Assembly (NCBI GenBank): GCA_021776785.1
Contig: JAJFFF010000052.1
Coordinates: forward strand, 124,001-188,000
DNA length: 64,000 nucleotides
Reading direction: 5' to 3'
Origin: Planctomycetota bacterium
Lineage (GTDB): Bacteria; Planctomycetota; PLA2
The notes under the pieces: generated by a model
The model's input: the letters and a program-made list of their open reading frames with translations, nothing else
Databases searched by the model: none
Told to the model about the DNA's origin: nothing
Shown: positions 24,311 to 32,100 of the stretch, piece by piece
Position numbering within the stretch: position 1 is the first letter of the stretch
Layout: the number at the start of each line of letters is the position of its first letter
Made by a program: the position numbers and the translations under genes

Positions 24311-24769
24311 ATGCGTTACATCCTCATCGATCGCTTCTTGGAGCTTAGTAAGGGTGTGCGAGCGCGGGCGGTGAAGTGCGTGACCAACGGAGAGCCCTTT
24401 CTCCGCGAGCTCGAAACCTATCCGCCGGCGCTGGTCCTGGAAGCGCTTTTGCAAACCGGTGGCGTGTTGGCGCGGACCGGTGCGCCGGAGGGCACGATGA
24501 GCGTGCTCGGCAAAGTGAACCGCGCGGAGTTTCCGCACAGCGCGCGCGCCGGCGACCGCATCGAACTTTCTGTCGATGCGGTTCAGGTGCGTCCTGATGG
24601 AACGATGTGCCAGGGGCGCGCGTCGGTCGGGGAGACGGTCGTCGGCGAGGCCGAGTTCATGATCGTGTTCTTGCCGAGTGAGCTTGCGCCGCCGCCCGAT
24701 CCGGAACGTGCGCAACGTCGCGAACAGTTGATGCGCGCACTCAAGATGCCGTCGCTGGAGGAAGCATGA
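24311..24769 (+). CDS. Hotdog-fold FabZ-like protein lacking the catalytic histidine
   Basis: A 152-residue protein aligned with FabZ through FLRELETYPPALVLEALLQTGG, which corresponds to FFRDHFPGMPVLPGAMILEGLVQ of the neighbouring dehydratase. The histidine position is L34 here, while the acidic residue E44 and the following helix are kept. The protein ends in a basic helical tail. It is probably a non-catalytic or altered-function hotdog protein, perhaps a structural partner of the true dehydratase at 23230. Its stop shares ATGA with the next ketosynthase gene. Confidence 0.75.
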   Translation: MRYILIDRFLELSKGVRARAVKCVTNGEPFLRELETYPPALVLEALLQTGGVLARTGAPEGTMSVLGKVNRAEFPHSARAGDRIELSVDAVQVRPDGTMCQGRASVGETVVGEAEFMIVFLPSELAPPPDPERAQRREQLMRALKMPSLEEA

Positions 24770-26058
24770 AACGTCGCGTTGTAGTGACCGGAATGGGTGT
24801 GCTTGCGCCGAACGGCAACGACACCGAATCATTTTGGAGTGCGCTGTGCGCCGGGCGTTCCGGCGTGCGCAAAGTCGAGAGCTTCGACCCTGGCGGGTTC
24901 CCGGTCCAGGTCGCCGCCGAGATCCGTGACTTCAATCCGCGCGACTTTGTGCCGAATCGTAAGTCGCTCAAGATCATGGGGAGCAACATCCGGTTCGGTG
25001 TGGCCGCATCGCAGATGGCCATGCAGCATGCCGGACTCAAAGAAACGCCGCCGGATCCGGAGCGTTTCGGCGTTGTGATGGGTTCCGGGATTGTGCCGAC
25101 CGATGTCGAGGAGATCGGCGAGGCGGTCATGCGCAGCCTCGACGACGCGGGCGAGTTCGATCTCCACAAGTTCGGTGAGGTCGGCAAGAACTACCTGTTC
25201 CCGCTGTGGCTTCTCAAGCATCTTCCGAACATGGTTGCGGCCCACATCTCGATCATTCACAACGCGCAGGGACCGAACAACACGATCGTGACGGCGTGTA
25301 GCGCAGCGACGCAAGCGATGGGCGAGGCGGCCCGCATTGTCGAGCGCGGCGATGCCGACGTGATCGTCACGGGCGGCGCCGATTCGCGCATCGACCCGCT
25401 GTCGTTTGTTTCGTACTCGCTGCTCGGCGCCGTTTCGATCGCTGACCGCGCGCCCGCAGCGATTAGCCGCCCGTTCGACCGAGGCCGCGACGGCTTTGTG
25501 TTGGGTGAAGGCGCGGCGTGTTTGGTGCTTGAGTCCGAAGAACATGCGAAAGCGCGCGGGGCGACGATCCACGGCGAGGTGATCGGTTACGGATCGTCGT
25601 TCGACGCATTCGCGGTCACCAAGCCGGAGCCGGAAGGTCGCGGCGCATTCCAAGCCATGGAGGCGGCGCTACGCGATGCGAACGTGGCGCCCCAAGAAAT
25701 CGACTACATCTCCGCGCACGGCACGTCCACGTTGCTCAACGACAAGATGGAAACCGTTGCCGTGAAGCGCCTGTTTGGCGAACACGCGGCCAAGACGCCG
25801 ATGTCGTCGATTAAGTCGATGATCGGTCACCTCATCGGTGCGGCGGGTGCGTTGGAAGCGGTCGTCGGTTTGCTCGCGATTCGCGACAACGTGGTGCCGC
25901 CCACGATCAATCTCGACGACCCGGATCCGGAGCTCGATCTCGACTACGTGCCGAACACCGCGCGCGAAGTGGACGTCAAGACCGTGATCTCCAACTCGTT
26001 CGGTTTTGGCGGGCAGAACGCGTCCATCGTGCTGCGTGAGTATCAAGGGGATGCGTAG
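24766..26058 (+). CDS. Beta-ketoacyl-ACP synthase, FabF-like (first of two)
   Basis: A 430-residue condensing enzyme of the KAS II type. The active-site cysteine is C178 in NTIVTACSAATQAMG, and the two histidines are in YISAHGTSTLLND and SIKSMIGHLIGAAGALE. It also has the glycine-rich ISNSFGFGGQNASIVL end. The triad is complete, so it should be able to elongate acyl-ACP. It is coupled by ATGA to the hotdog gene and abuts the second ketosynthase gene without any gap. The duplicated ketosynthase pair with a private ACP points to a specialised acyl chain. Confidence 0.92.
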   Translation: MKRRVVVTGMGVLAPNGNDTESFWSALCAGRSGVRKVESFDPGGFPVQVAAEIRDFNPRDFVPNRKSLKIMGSNIRFGVAASQMAMQHAGLKETPPDPERFGVVMGSGIVPTDVEEIGEAVMRSLDDAGEFDLHKFGEVGKNYLFPLWLLKHLPNMVAAHISIIHNAQGPNNTIVTACSAATQAMGEAARIVERGDADVIVTGGADSRIDPLSFVSYSLLGAVSIADRAPAAISRPFDRGRDGFVLGEGAACLVLESEEHAKARGATIHGEVIGYGSSFDAFAVTKPEPEGRGAFQAMEAALRDANVAPQEIDYISAHGTSTLLNDKMETVAVKRLFGEHAAKTPMSSIKSMIGHLIGAAGALEAVVGLLAIRDNVVPPTINLDDPDPELDLDYVPNTAREVDVKTVISNSFGFGGQNASIVLREYQGDA

Positions 26059-27333
26059 GTGAACTCCGAGCGGCGTGTTGTCGTGACCGGGATGGGGATG
26101 ATTACTCCCCTCGGCCAAGGCGTTGCGCGCAACTGGGAGCGCATGGTGCGCGGTGAGTCCGGCGTGCGCCGCATCACGCGGTTCGAGACATCGACGTTGG
26201 GGACGCACATCGCGGGGGAGATCGTCCCGCTTCCGGAAGTGCCCGAGGACGAGGTCTATCCGGAGCTTGGCATTCACACGCGGTTTGCTTTGATTGCGGG
26301 CCGGGAGGCGTTCACGTCCTCCGGCCTGGATCGCGCCGATGTGAACCGTGATCGCATCGGTGTCTACCTTGGGTCCGGCAAAGGCATCGTCAGTGTCGGT
26401 CGACTCGTCGAGCCGCTCAAAGCCGCGCGAGAGGATGGCGGCTTTCACTACGGGCGATTCTTGGAGACAGCTCCGCAAACGATTTCGCAGTATCGCAACT
26501 TGGAAGAGCGGTACTACCAGTCCGCGACCCACCTCGCGCGCGCGCTCAAGCTGCGTGGTCCAAACAGCGTGTGCATCACGGCCTGCGCGGCCGGCAACCA
26601 TGCGCTCGGCGAAGCGTATTGGGCGCTGCGATACGGCGACGCCGATGCGATGTTGGCGGGCGGAACACACAGCCAGGTCGATCTCATGAGCGTGACGGGC
26701 TACTCGACGTTGGGTGCGCTTTCGACTCGCAACGACGAACCGCAGCGCGCGTCGCGTCCTTTTGATCGCAAGCGCGACGGGTTCATTTTGGGCGAGGGTT
26801 CTGGCGTCTTAGTGTTGGAGGAGCTGGAGCACGCGAAGGCGCGCGGCGCGACGATTCACGCCGAGCTCGTCGGCTACGGCAACACGGCCGACAGCTATCG
26901 CACGACGGATCCGCACCCGGAAGGACGTGGCGCGGAGCAGGCGATGCGCGTGGCGTTGGCGTCGGCCGGCATCGCGCGCGAAGCGATTGGCTACATCAAC
27001 GCGCACGGGACGTCGACGGCTCAAAACGACGCCCAGGAGAGCGCGGCCATCAGTCGCATTTTCGGCGACACGCCGCCCCCGGTCTCGTCGATCAAGTCGA
27101 TGATTGGCCACCTGATCGCCGCGGCGGGAGCGGTGGAGGCGATTGCGTGCGTGCGCGCGATCGAAGAGGGGATCATTCCGCCGACGATCAACTACGAGCA
27201 TCCCGACCCCGCTTGCCACTTGGACTATGTGCCCAACGAGGCGCGCGCCGCCGATGTCGCTTACGCGATGAACAACAGCTTCGGTTTCGGCGGCCAAAAC
27301 ATCGTCACCATCTTCAAGCGCTACGAGCCGTAG
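26059..27333 (+). CDS. Beta-ketoacyl-ACP synthase, FabF-like (second of two)
   Basis: A 424-residue paralogue of the preceding enzyme. The cysteine is C176 in SVCITACAAGNHALGEAYWA, and histidines are in YINAHGTSTAQND and SIKSMIGHLIAAAGAVE, so the triad is complete and this is not a chain-length-factor-like dead copy. It starts with GTG immediately after the upstream TAG. A weak point of difference is the acyl-pocket region (GSGKGIVSVGRLVEPLKAARED), suggesting another chain-length preference. Both may work with the ACP at 23889. Confidence 0.92.
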   Translation: MNSERRVVVTGMGMITPLGQGVARNWERMVRGESGVRRITRFETSTLGTHIAGEIVPLPEVPEDEVYPELGIHTRFALIAGREAFTSSGLDRADVNRDRIGVYLGSGKGIVSVGRLVEPLKAAREDGGFHYGRFLETAPQTISQYRNLEERYYQSATHLARALKLRGPNSVCITACAAGNHALGEAYWALRYGDADAMLAGGTHSQVDLMSVTGYSTLGALSTRNDEPQRASRPFDRKRDGFILGEGSGVLVLEELEHAKARGATIHAELVGYGNTADSYRTTDPHPEGRGAEQAMRVALASAGIAREAIGYINAHGTSTAQNDAQESAAISRIFGDTPPPVSSIKSMIGHLIAAAGAVEAIACVRAIEEGIIPPTINYEHPDPACHLDYVPNEARAADVAYAMNNSFGFGGQNIVTIFKRYEP

Positions 27334-27473
27334 CCACCGCGCCGCCACCGTTGTGGCTGCCGGCTCCCGTGTCTCATTGTGAGACCGCGTCGAATCGTCC
27401 CGGAATCGTGGCCGGTTTTGTGGGCGCGACTTAGGGCTCGGGGCGTCGTTGGCCGAAAAGACTGCGGCGCTCC

Positions 27474-30400
27474 ATGTCGAACACCAAGCGGAAAAACTCT
27501 CGTCGGAAACCGGGCGCCGACAAGGATACGACGGAGCCGCAGCCGTCGCCGCCGCCGCGCCTTTCCATGCGGCAGCTCAAGGACCAGCTCGATGGCCTGC
27601 TCGGGCGCGTGGCAACCCTGGAGTCGCAGCTGCAAGAAGCGATGGGGTGGCAACATCGCGCGCGGGACTTGGAGCGACGTTTCGAAGAGCACCTCGCCCA
27701 CGCCGGGCCGGCGACCTCGCCGGTGGAGGAAGAGCGTCCCCAAACGGTCGCTGAGCAGATCGACAGCGCGGACGGAGTCATGCGGGCGGACACGTTCGGA
27801 CCGGAAACGGTGCGCGCGTCCACGTCGCGCCACTCGCAGTCCGTCAGCAAGGCGCTCGGCATGCTCGGTCTCGTCCCCGACGCGCCGGTGGACAACACGC
27901 ACCGCTCGCGCAGCAGCGAGAGTCACAAGCGCGCGCTCGGAAAAGCGCTCGAGATGTTTGGCATCTCGGGGCGCAGCGAGAAGGCCGCCGAGCCCGCGCC
28001 CGAACCGCCGTCCGCGCCCGCGCCCGCGCCCGCGCCGGCGCGCGTCGCCGTGGCGCCGGCGGCTCGCCCGAACCGCGAGGCGCCCGAACCGGTCGCGATT
28101 TCTTCACCCGCTCCCGAGACCAAGACGACGCCCGCTTCCAAACCCGCCGCCGCCGCGCCGGTCGCCGGGGAGGTGAAGGAAGCGCGCGTCACGTCGTCGT
28201 CGGCGTCGGCGATCGCGTCCGCGGCGGCTGCGATGAAGCGGTTGCGCGGCGATGCGGGGCAGCCGGCCCAGCAGTCGGCCCAGCAGCCGGCACAACCGGA
28301 GCCTGAGACACCGCTGGCCCAAACGCTCGACGCCTCGACCGCGGCTGTTTCGACTCCGGACACCGCGCCGGACGCCGCGCCGGAGCAGCGGGCCGTCGAA
28401 GTCGTGGACGATCAAGTCGCCGCGCATCAGCCCGCGAGGGCCGTCGAGGAAACGGCGCCGGAACCTCGCGCGGCAGAGCAAGCGCTAAGCGATGCGGCCC
28501 TGGGCGCCGCGTCCGAAGAGGCCCTGGCCGTCGCCGCCGAAGTGGTCGCGCCCGCGCCGGTGGCCGTCGCACCCGACAAGGTTGTGCGCTGGGAGGCAGA
28601 GAGTCCCGGCGAGTCGGATGCGCCGGTCGATCTCGAAGCCGCCGTCGCTGTGGATCTCGTTTCGTCGCGCAGCGGGGCTGTGGATGTTGCGGTCGGTCTG
28701 TTAAACGGCGCGGTGATGGTCGGCGCGGTTGGCGCGGCGCTGTATGCCGGCGGCGCGACCTCGCGCGAAGCGCTGGGCACCGGTTGCGGAGCGGCGTTTC
28801 TTGGCGCGGTCGCGATCTCGTGGAAGGCGGCGCCGCAGATGGTGCGCGCCGCACTAGGCGGCCTCGCCGTCTTGTTGATGCACGCGCTGGCGGTGATCGT
28901 CGTGGGCGCGCAAGCACCCGACCTGATCGCGGCCGCCCCAATCTTTTTGGCGACGTCGTTGGTCGGGTCCCTGATCATCCAGAGCACGCAGCAGCCGCTC
29001 GCGATCTTTCTCGGCCTGCCGTTCGCGCTGCTCTTGCCCGCGTGGTTCGCACTTCCGTCGAGCCTGGTGCTGATGTCTTACGCACTCGCCATCAACGCGG
29101 GAACGGCGTGGGCATCCCTGCGTCTGCGGCGTCTCCAGCCCAGCGTGTTGGGCGCGATCTTGACCGTGCCGATCATGGTGCAAGCGCGAGGCGACCTCGC
29201 TGCGCTCATGGCCGCGATCCACGTCGTGCTCTACCTCGGCCAGTCGTTGGCGGCACCGTTCCTGCACCGCCGGGCGAGCGGCGCGACCTTTGTGCTCGCC
29301 GTGTTGTCGTTTTGCTTCGCCGGATGGACGGCACACGGACTCTACGAAGGGTCGGCGTACATCGCGGCGACGGGGCTCTTCGCCGTCGCGACGATCTGCG
29401 CGTTTGTTGCCAGCAAGTTGCCCCGCACAGCGGATGTCTTGCGCGGCGCCATGAAGGCCGGCGCGGTCATCTTGGTGCTGTCCGCGCTCCCGCTTGGCTT
29501 TGCGGGCGCGACACTCGCGGCCGTCGGTTTAGCGATCGCGTTCTTGCTCGCGGTCTATGCGCGCATGACGTTTGATGCGTATCTGCGCGCGGCCGGCTCG
29601 CTCGTGCTCGTCGCGAGCGTCGCGGTTCTCGCGCGCCACGGCCTGTCTCCGACACTTTCGTTTGTGGCCGCCGTCGTCGCGACGCTCCTGTACTCGGTGC
29701 GCGCTCGCGGCCCGCGCACGACTCTGATCACAGGCCTGCTCGCCGCGATGGCGTACGGAACGACGCTGCACGGGCTCGCGCTCTGGCTGCCCATCGAGAT
29801 CACGGCGTGGGCGTGGGCGGTGCTCGGTCTTGCGTTCGGCGCGATCGGACGCGCGGTGCGCAGCGACTTCGCGTATGCCGGCGCTGCTTGCGCGGCCGGC
29901 GCCGCGGGCATCTGGGCGCTCGTCGTCTCGCCGCAAGCGTCGGCGGAACTGTGGTTGATCGTCGCCGCCACGTCGTTGCAGATTGGGCTGGCCTGGAACC
30001 ACCGCGCGCTGCGCGAGCTGTTCGCGCTGCTGGTCGCGGTGCTGACGTTTGGCGCGCTGCAACTCGTCTTGCCGGGCCCGCTTGGGCCGCTGAGCATGCT
30101 TGCGTTGCTTCCGCTCTGGCTGTTGCAGGTGCCCGCGCCGTGGCGCACGCCGCTGCGCACGCACGCGCGATTTCTCGTGCTCGTCTTGCTGATTCGCACG
30201 CTACTCCCCGACGTCTCGAACGCGTTGGTGACCACGCCGTGGCTGAACCTGCGCACGGCCGCGCTGCTCGGCGTTGCTCTTGCCGGCCTGATCACGTTGC
30301 GCGTCAGTCGCGTCGGGCAGGTCGCTTTCGGAGTGCTAGCCGTGTGCGCCATGGCCGCGCCGGTGTTTGCCGAGACGCGCGATCCAATGCCGGTTCTCGC

Positions 30401-30539
30401 CGCCGTGGCGGCAGCCAGTGTGCTCGCCTTCCTGATCGCGCGTCGCCGATCTTCCGTCGTGGTCATCGACGTGACCCAGTCCGCGCCCGCCGCTCACGAA
30501 AGCTCCGCTGCTGCGGAAGCGCCCACGCCGCGCGCGTGA
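27474..30539 (+). CDS. Large multi-pass membrane protein with disordered N-terminus
   Basis: A 1021-residue protein. Residues 30-75 form a coiled coil (MRQLKDQLDGLLGRVATLESQLQEAM). Residues 80-390 are Pro/Ala/Glu-rich and probably disordered, holding two copies of a short helix (SKALGMLGLVPD near 125, GKALEMFGISG near 156). From about 395 to 1000 there are some 20 hydrophobic segments with Ala/Leu/Val bias and few charged loops. The layout of coiled coil then many helices recalls DUF2339-type membrane proteins, but I cannot confirm that. No enzyme motif is visible. The next gene begins 32 bases downstream from its own leaderless promoter. Confidence 0.75.
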   Translation: MSNTKRKNSRRKPGADKDTTEPQPSPPPRLSMRQLKDQLDGLLGRVATLESQLQEAMGWQHRARDLERRFEEHLAHAGPATSPVEEERPQTVAEQIDSADGVMRADTFGPETVRASTSRHSQSVSKALGMLGLVPDAPVDNTHRSRSSESHKRALGKALEMFGISGRSEKAAEPAPEPPSAPAPAPAPARVAVAPAARPNREAPEPVAISSPAPETKTTPASKPAAAAPVAGEVKEARVTSSSASAIASAAAAMKRLRGDAGQPAQQSAQQPAQPEPETPLAQTLDASTAAVSTPDTAPDAAPEQRAVEVVDDQVAAHQPARAVEETAPEPRAAEQALSDAALGAASEEALAVAAEVVAPAPVAVAPDKVVRWEAESPGESDAPVDLEAAVAVDLVSSRSGAVDVAVGLLNGAVMVGAVGAALYAGGATSREALGTGCGAAFLGAVAISWKAAPQMVRAALGGLAVLLMHALAVIVVGAQAPDLIAAAPIFLATSLVGSLIIQSTQQPLAIFLGLPFALLLPAWFALPSSLVLMSYALAINAGTAWASLRLRRLQPSVLGAILTVPIMVQARGDLAALMAAIHVVLYLGQSLAAPFLHRRASGATFVLAVLSFCFAGWTAHGLYEGSAYIAATGLFAVATICAFVASKLPRTADVLRGAMKAGAVILVLSALPLGFAGATLAAVGLAIAFLLAVYARMTFDAYLRAAGSLVLVASVAVLARHGLSPTLSFVAAVVATLLYSVRARGPRTTLITGLLAAMAYGTTLHGLALWLPIEITAWAWAVLGLAFGAIGRAVRSDFAYAGAACAAGAAGIWALVVSPQASAELWLIVAATSLQIGLAWNHRALRELFALLVAVLTFGALQLVLPGPLGPLSMLALLPLWLLQVPAPWRTPLRTHARFLVLVLLIRTLLPDVSNALVTTPWLNLRTAALLGVALAGLITLRVSRVGQVAFGVLAVCAMAAPVFAETRDPMPVLAAVAAASVLAFLIARRRSSVVVIDVTQSAPAAHESSAAAEAPTPRA

Positions 30540-30556
30540 TTCTCGAAGGGGCCGGT

Positions 30557-30562
30557 TAGAAT
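30557..30562 (+). promoter_or_regulatory. -10 box of a leaderless promoter
   Basis: TAGAAT ends 9 bases before the GTG at 30572, in the 32-base gap after the large membrane protein gene. No ribosome binding site is present. Confidence 0.45.
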
Positions 30563-30571
30563 TCGTCGCCC

Positions 30572-31288
30572 GTGGCGATGCTATGCGTGCTCTTCCTTCT
30601 CGGCCCGGCCGAAACCGTTTCGGGAAAGTATTTGCAGCATTCCGCGGAGTATCGGGCGCAGTACCCGAGCAAGCGCGTCGCCGTGTGGACCGCCGATGTC
30701 GGCGACCTGTGCACGTTGATCGAAAAAAACGGCGCGACGCCGGAGCTGTGGGTTCGCTTGGGCGATGCGTTGCTCAAAGACGGCCAGGCCGACTTGGCGT
30801 ATCGCGCGTTTCATCGCGCGCATCGCGCTCGCCCGAAAGACGGCGCGTTCGGCAAAACGATGCAGGCGCGCAAGAAGCAGTGCACGTTTGTTCCTGACAC
30901 GGTGATCCAGGCTGAAGAGCGAGAGGCCAAACTTTGGGTGCAAGCGCTGCAAAACTTTGAGCGCGAACGTCTGAGTGCGGGGGCGGACCCGCGGGATCGG
31001 ACGGAGTTCTATGCGCGGTACGGAGACGCGACCGTCAACATGTGGGCGCACATCCGTGCGCGTCGCCTGTCGTTTGCCGGGGGTGCCTGCGGCATCTTGG
31101 TGGGGCTTGCGTACTTGATTTGTTCGGGCGTGTTACGCCGCCGGTCTCTTTGGTTGCCGGTCGCGGTGGCGGTCGCGTGTCTCTTGGGTCCGGTCGCCTT
31201 GGGGCAGACCGGATTGTTTTACGTCGGTGCGGTGGTCGCGCTGTTCGGTGCGGCGGTCGTGTTTTGGAGAAGTGGACGTCGTGAGTGA
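30572..31288 (+). CDS. Membrane protein with TPR-like segment, unknown function
   Basis: A 238-residue protein. The N-terminus (AMLCVLFLLGPAETVSG) is a weak signal or anchor. Residues about 55-95 resemble one tetratricopeptide repeat (LWVRLGDALLKDGQADLAYRAFHRAHRARPKD). Three hydrophobic helices follow near 170-232 (AGGACGILVGLAYLICSGV, LWLPVAVAVACLLGPVALG, LFYVGAVVALFGAAVVFW). The combination of a periplasmic or cytoplasmic TPR and a C-terminal membrane domain resembles BatE-like proteins only loosely. It overlaps the methyltransferase gene by 8 bases. Confidence 0.72.
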   Translation: MAMLCVLFLLGPAETVSGKYLQHSAEYRAQYPSKRVAVWTADVGDLCTLIEKNGATPELWVRLGDALLKDGQADLAYRAFHRAHRARPKDGAFGKTMQARKKQCTFVPDTVIQAEEREAKLWVQALQNFERERLSAGADPRDRTEFYARYGDATVNMWAHIRARRLSFAGGACGILVGLAYLICSGVLRRRSLWLPVAVAVACLLGPVALGQTGLFYVGAVVALFGAAVVFWRSGRRE

Positions 31289-32090
31289 GCCGCGTGATTG
31301 GGACTACGGCGGGCAGCGCCGCAACATGGAGGACGATTCCATGGTGCACACGCTGGACTGCCAGGCGCGCGTTGTGTGGCCGGTCGAGCGCCAAGTCATC
31401 GCCCGCCACTACGGTCGCGGTGCGGACAGTAAGGAGCTCGGCCGCGTCTTGGACTTGGCCTGCGGCACCGGCGAGATCCTGCGGCGTCTCCGTACCGAGT
31501 TCTCGTGTTCGCTGGCGGTGGGTATCGATCTCTTCCCCGGGCATCTGCGCCACGCGGAACGACCGGTCGTGTGCGGCGACGGGTTGCGTTTGCCGTTTGC
31601 CGATGCGTCGTTTGATCTCGTTTGCGTGCGCCACGTCCTGCAGGCGCTTCCCGACCCGCGCGCCATGCTGCGTGAAGCGAAGCGTGTGCTTGCGCCGGGC
31701 GGGCACGTGCACATGCTGGTCGAAGACTACGCCGCGATCTTTTTTGACTGCGGCGACTTTTCGGTCGAGAACCACTTCGCACAGGTCACCGAGCGGTTCT
31801 TGCCGCGCGGCACCGACCTGTACCAAGGGCGGCGCGCTTGGCGGCACGCTCTCGAAGCCGGACTCACACCGCTCGGTGTCGATCCCGTTCTCGTGCACAA
31901 CCAGGAGGGCGACCGCGAAGCGTTGGCGGAGGTGTTTCGCCATTGGCGTGACGGGTACGCGGAGACGCTGGCGGAGCTTCTGGGCGTCGAGCCTTCGGAG
32001 ATCGCGCGCCGGTTCGACGCGATGAGCGAAGCGGTGCGCGATCCGAATCGATTCACTTCGTGGCTCTTATTCGCGCTGCGTGCGAGGTAG
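31281..32090 (+). CDS. Class I SAM-dependent methyltransferase
   Basis: A 269-residue methyltransferase with motif I VLDLACGTGEILRRL, acidic VGIDLFPGHL, CGDGLRLPFADASFDLV, and REAKRVLAPGGHVHMLVEDYAAI. This is the Ubi/Cyc-like methyltransferase pattern. The C-terminal third (EVFRHWRDGYAETLAELLGVEPSEIARRFDAM) is helical. GTG at 31281 lies within the end of the preceding gene. The substrate is unknown. The stop codon TAG forms part of the -10 box for the monooxygenase gene that follows. Confidence 0.83.
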   Translation: MSEPRDWDYGGQRRNMEDDSMVHTLDCQARVVWPVERQVIARHYGRGADSKELGRVLDLACGTGEILRRLRTEFSCSLAVGIDLFPGHLRHAERPVVCGDGLRLPFADASFDLVCVRHVLQALPDPRAMLREAKRVLAPGGHVHMLVEDYAAIFFDCGDFSVENHFAQVTERFLPRGTDLYQGRRAWRHALEAGLTPLGVDPVLVHNQEGDREALAEVFRHWRDGYAETLAELLGVEPSEIARRFDAMSEAVRDPNRFTSWLLFALRAR

Positions 32091-32093
32091 ACT
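32088..32093 (+). promoter_or_regulatory. -10 box of a leaderless promoter for the monooxygenase gene
   Basis: TAGACT ends 7 bases before the GTG at 32101, and its first three bases are the stop codon of the methyltransferase gene. No ribosome binding site lies upstream of the GTG. Confidence 0.45.
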
Positions 32094-32100
32094 GCGCGGC

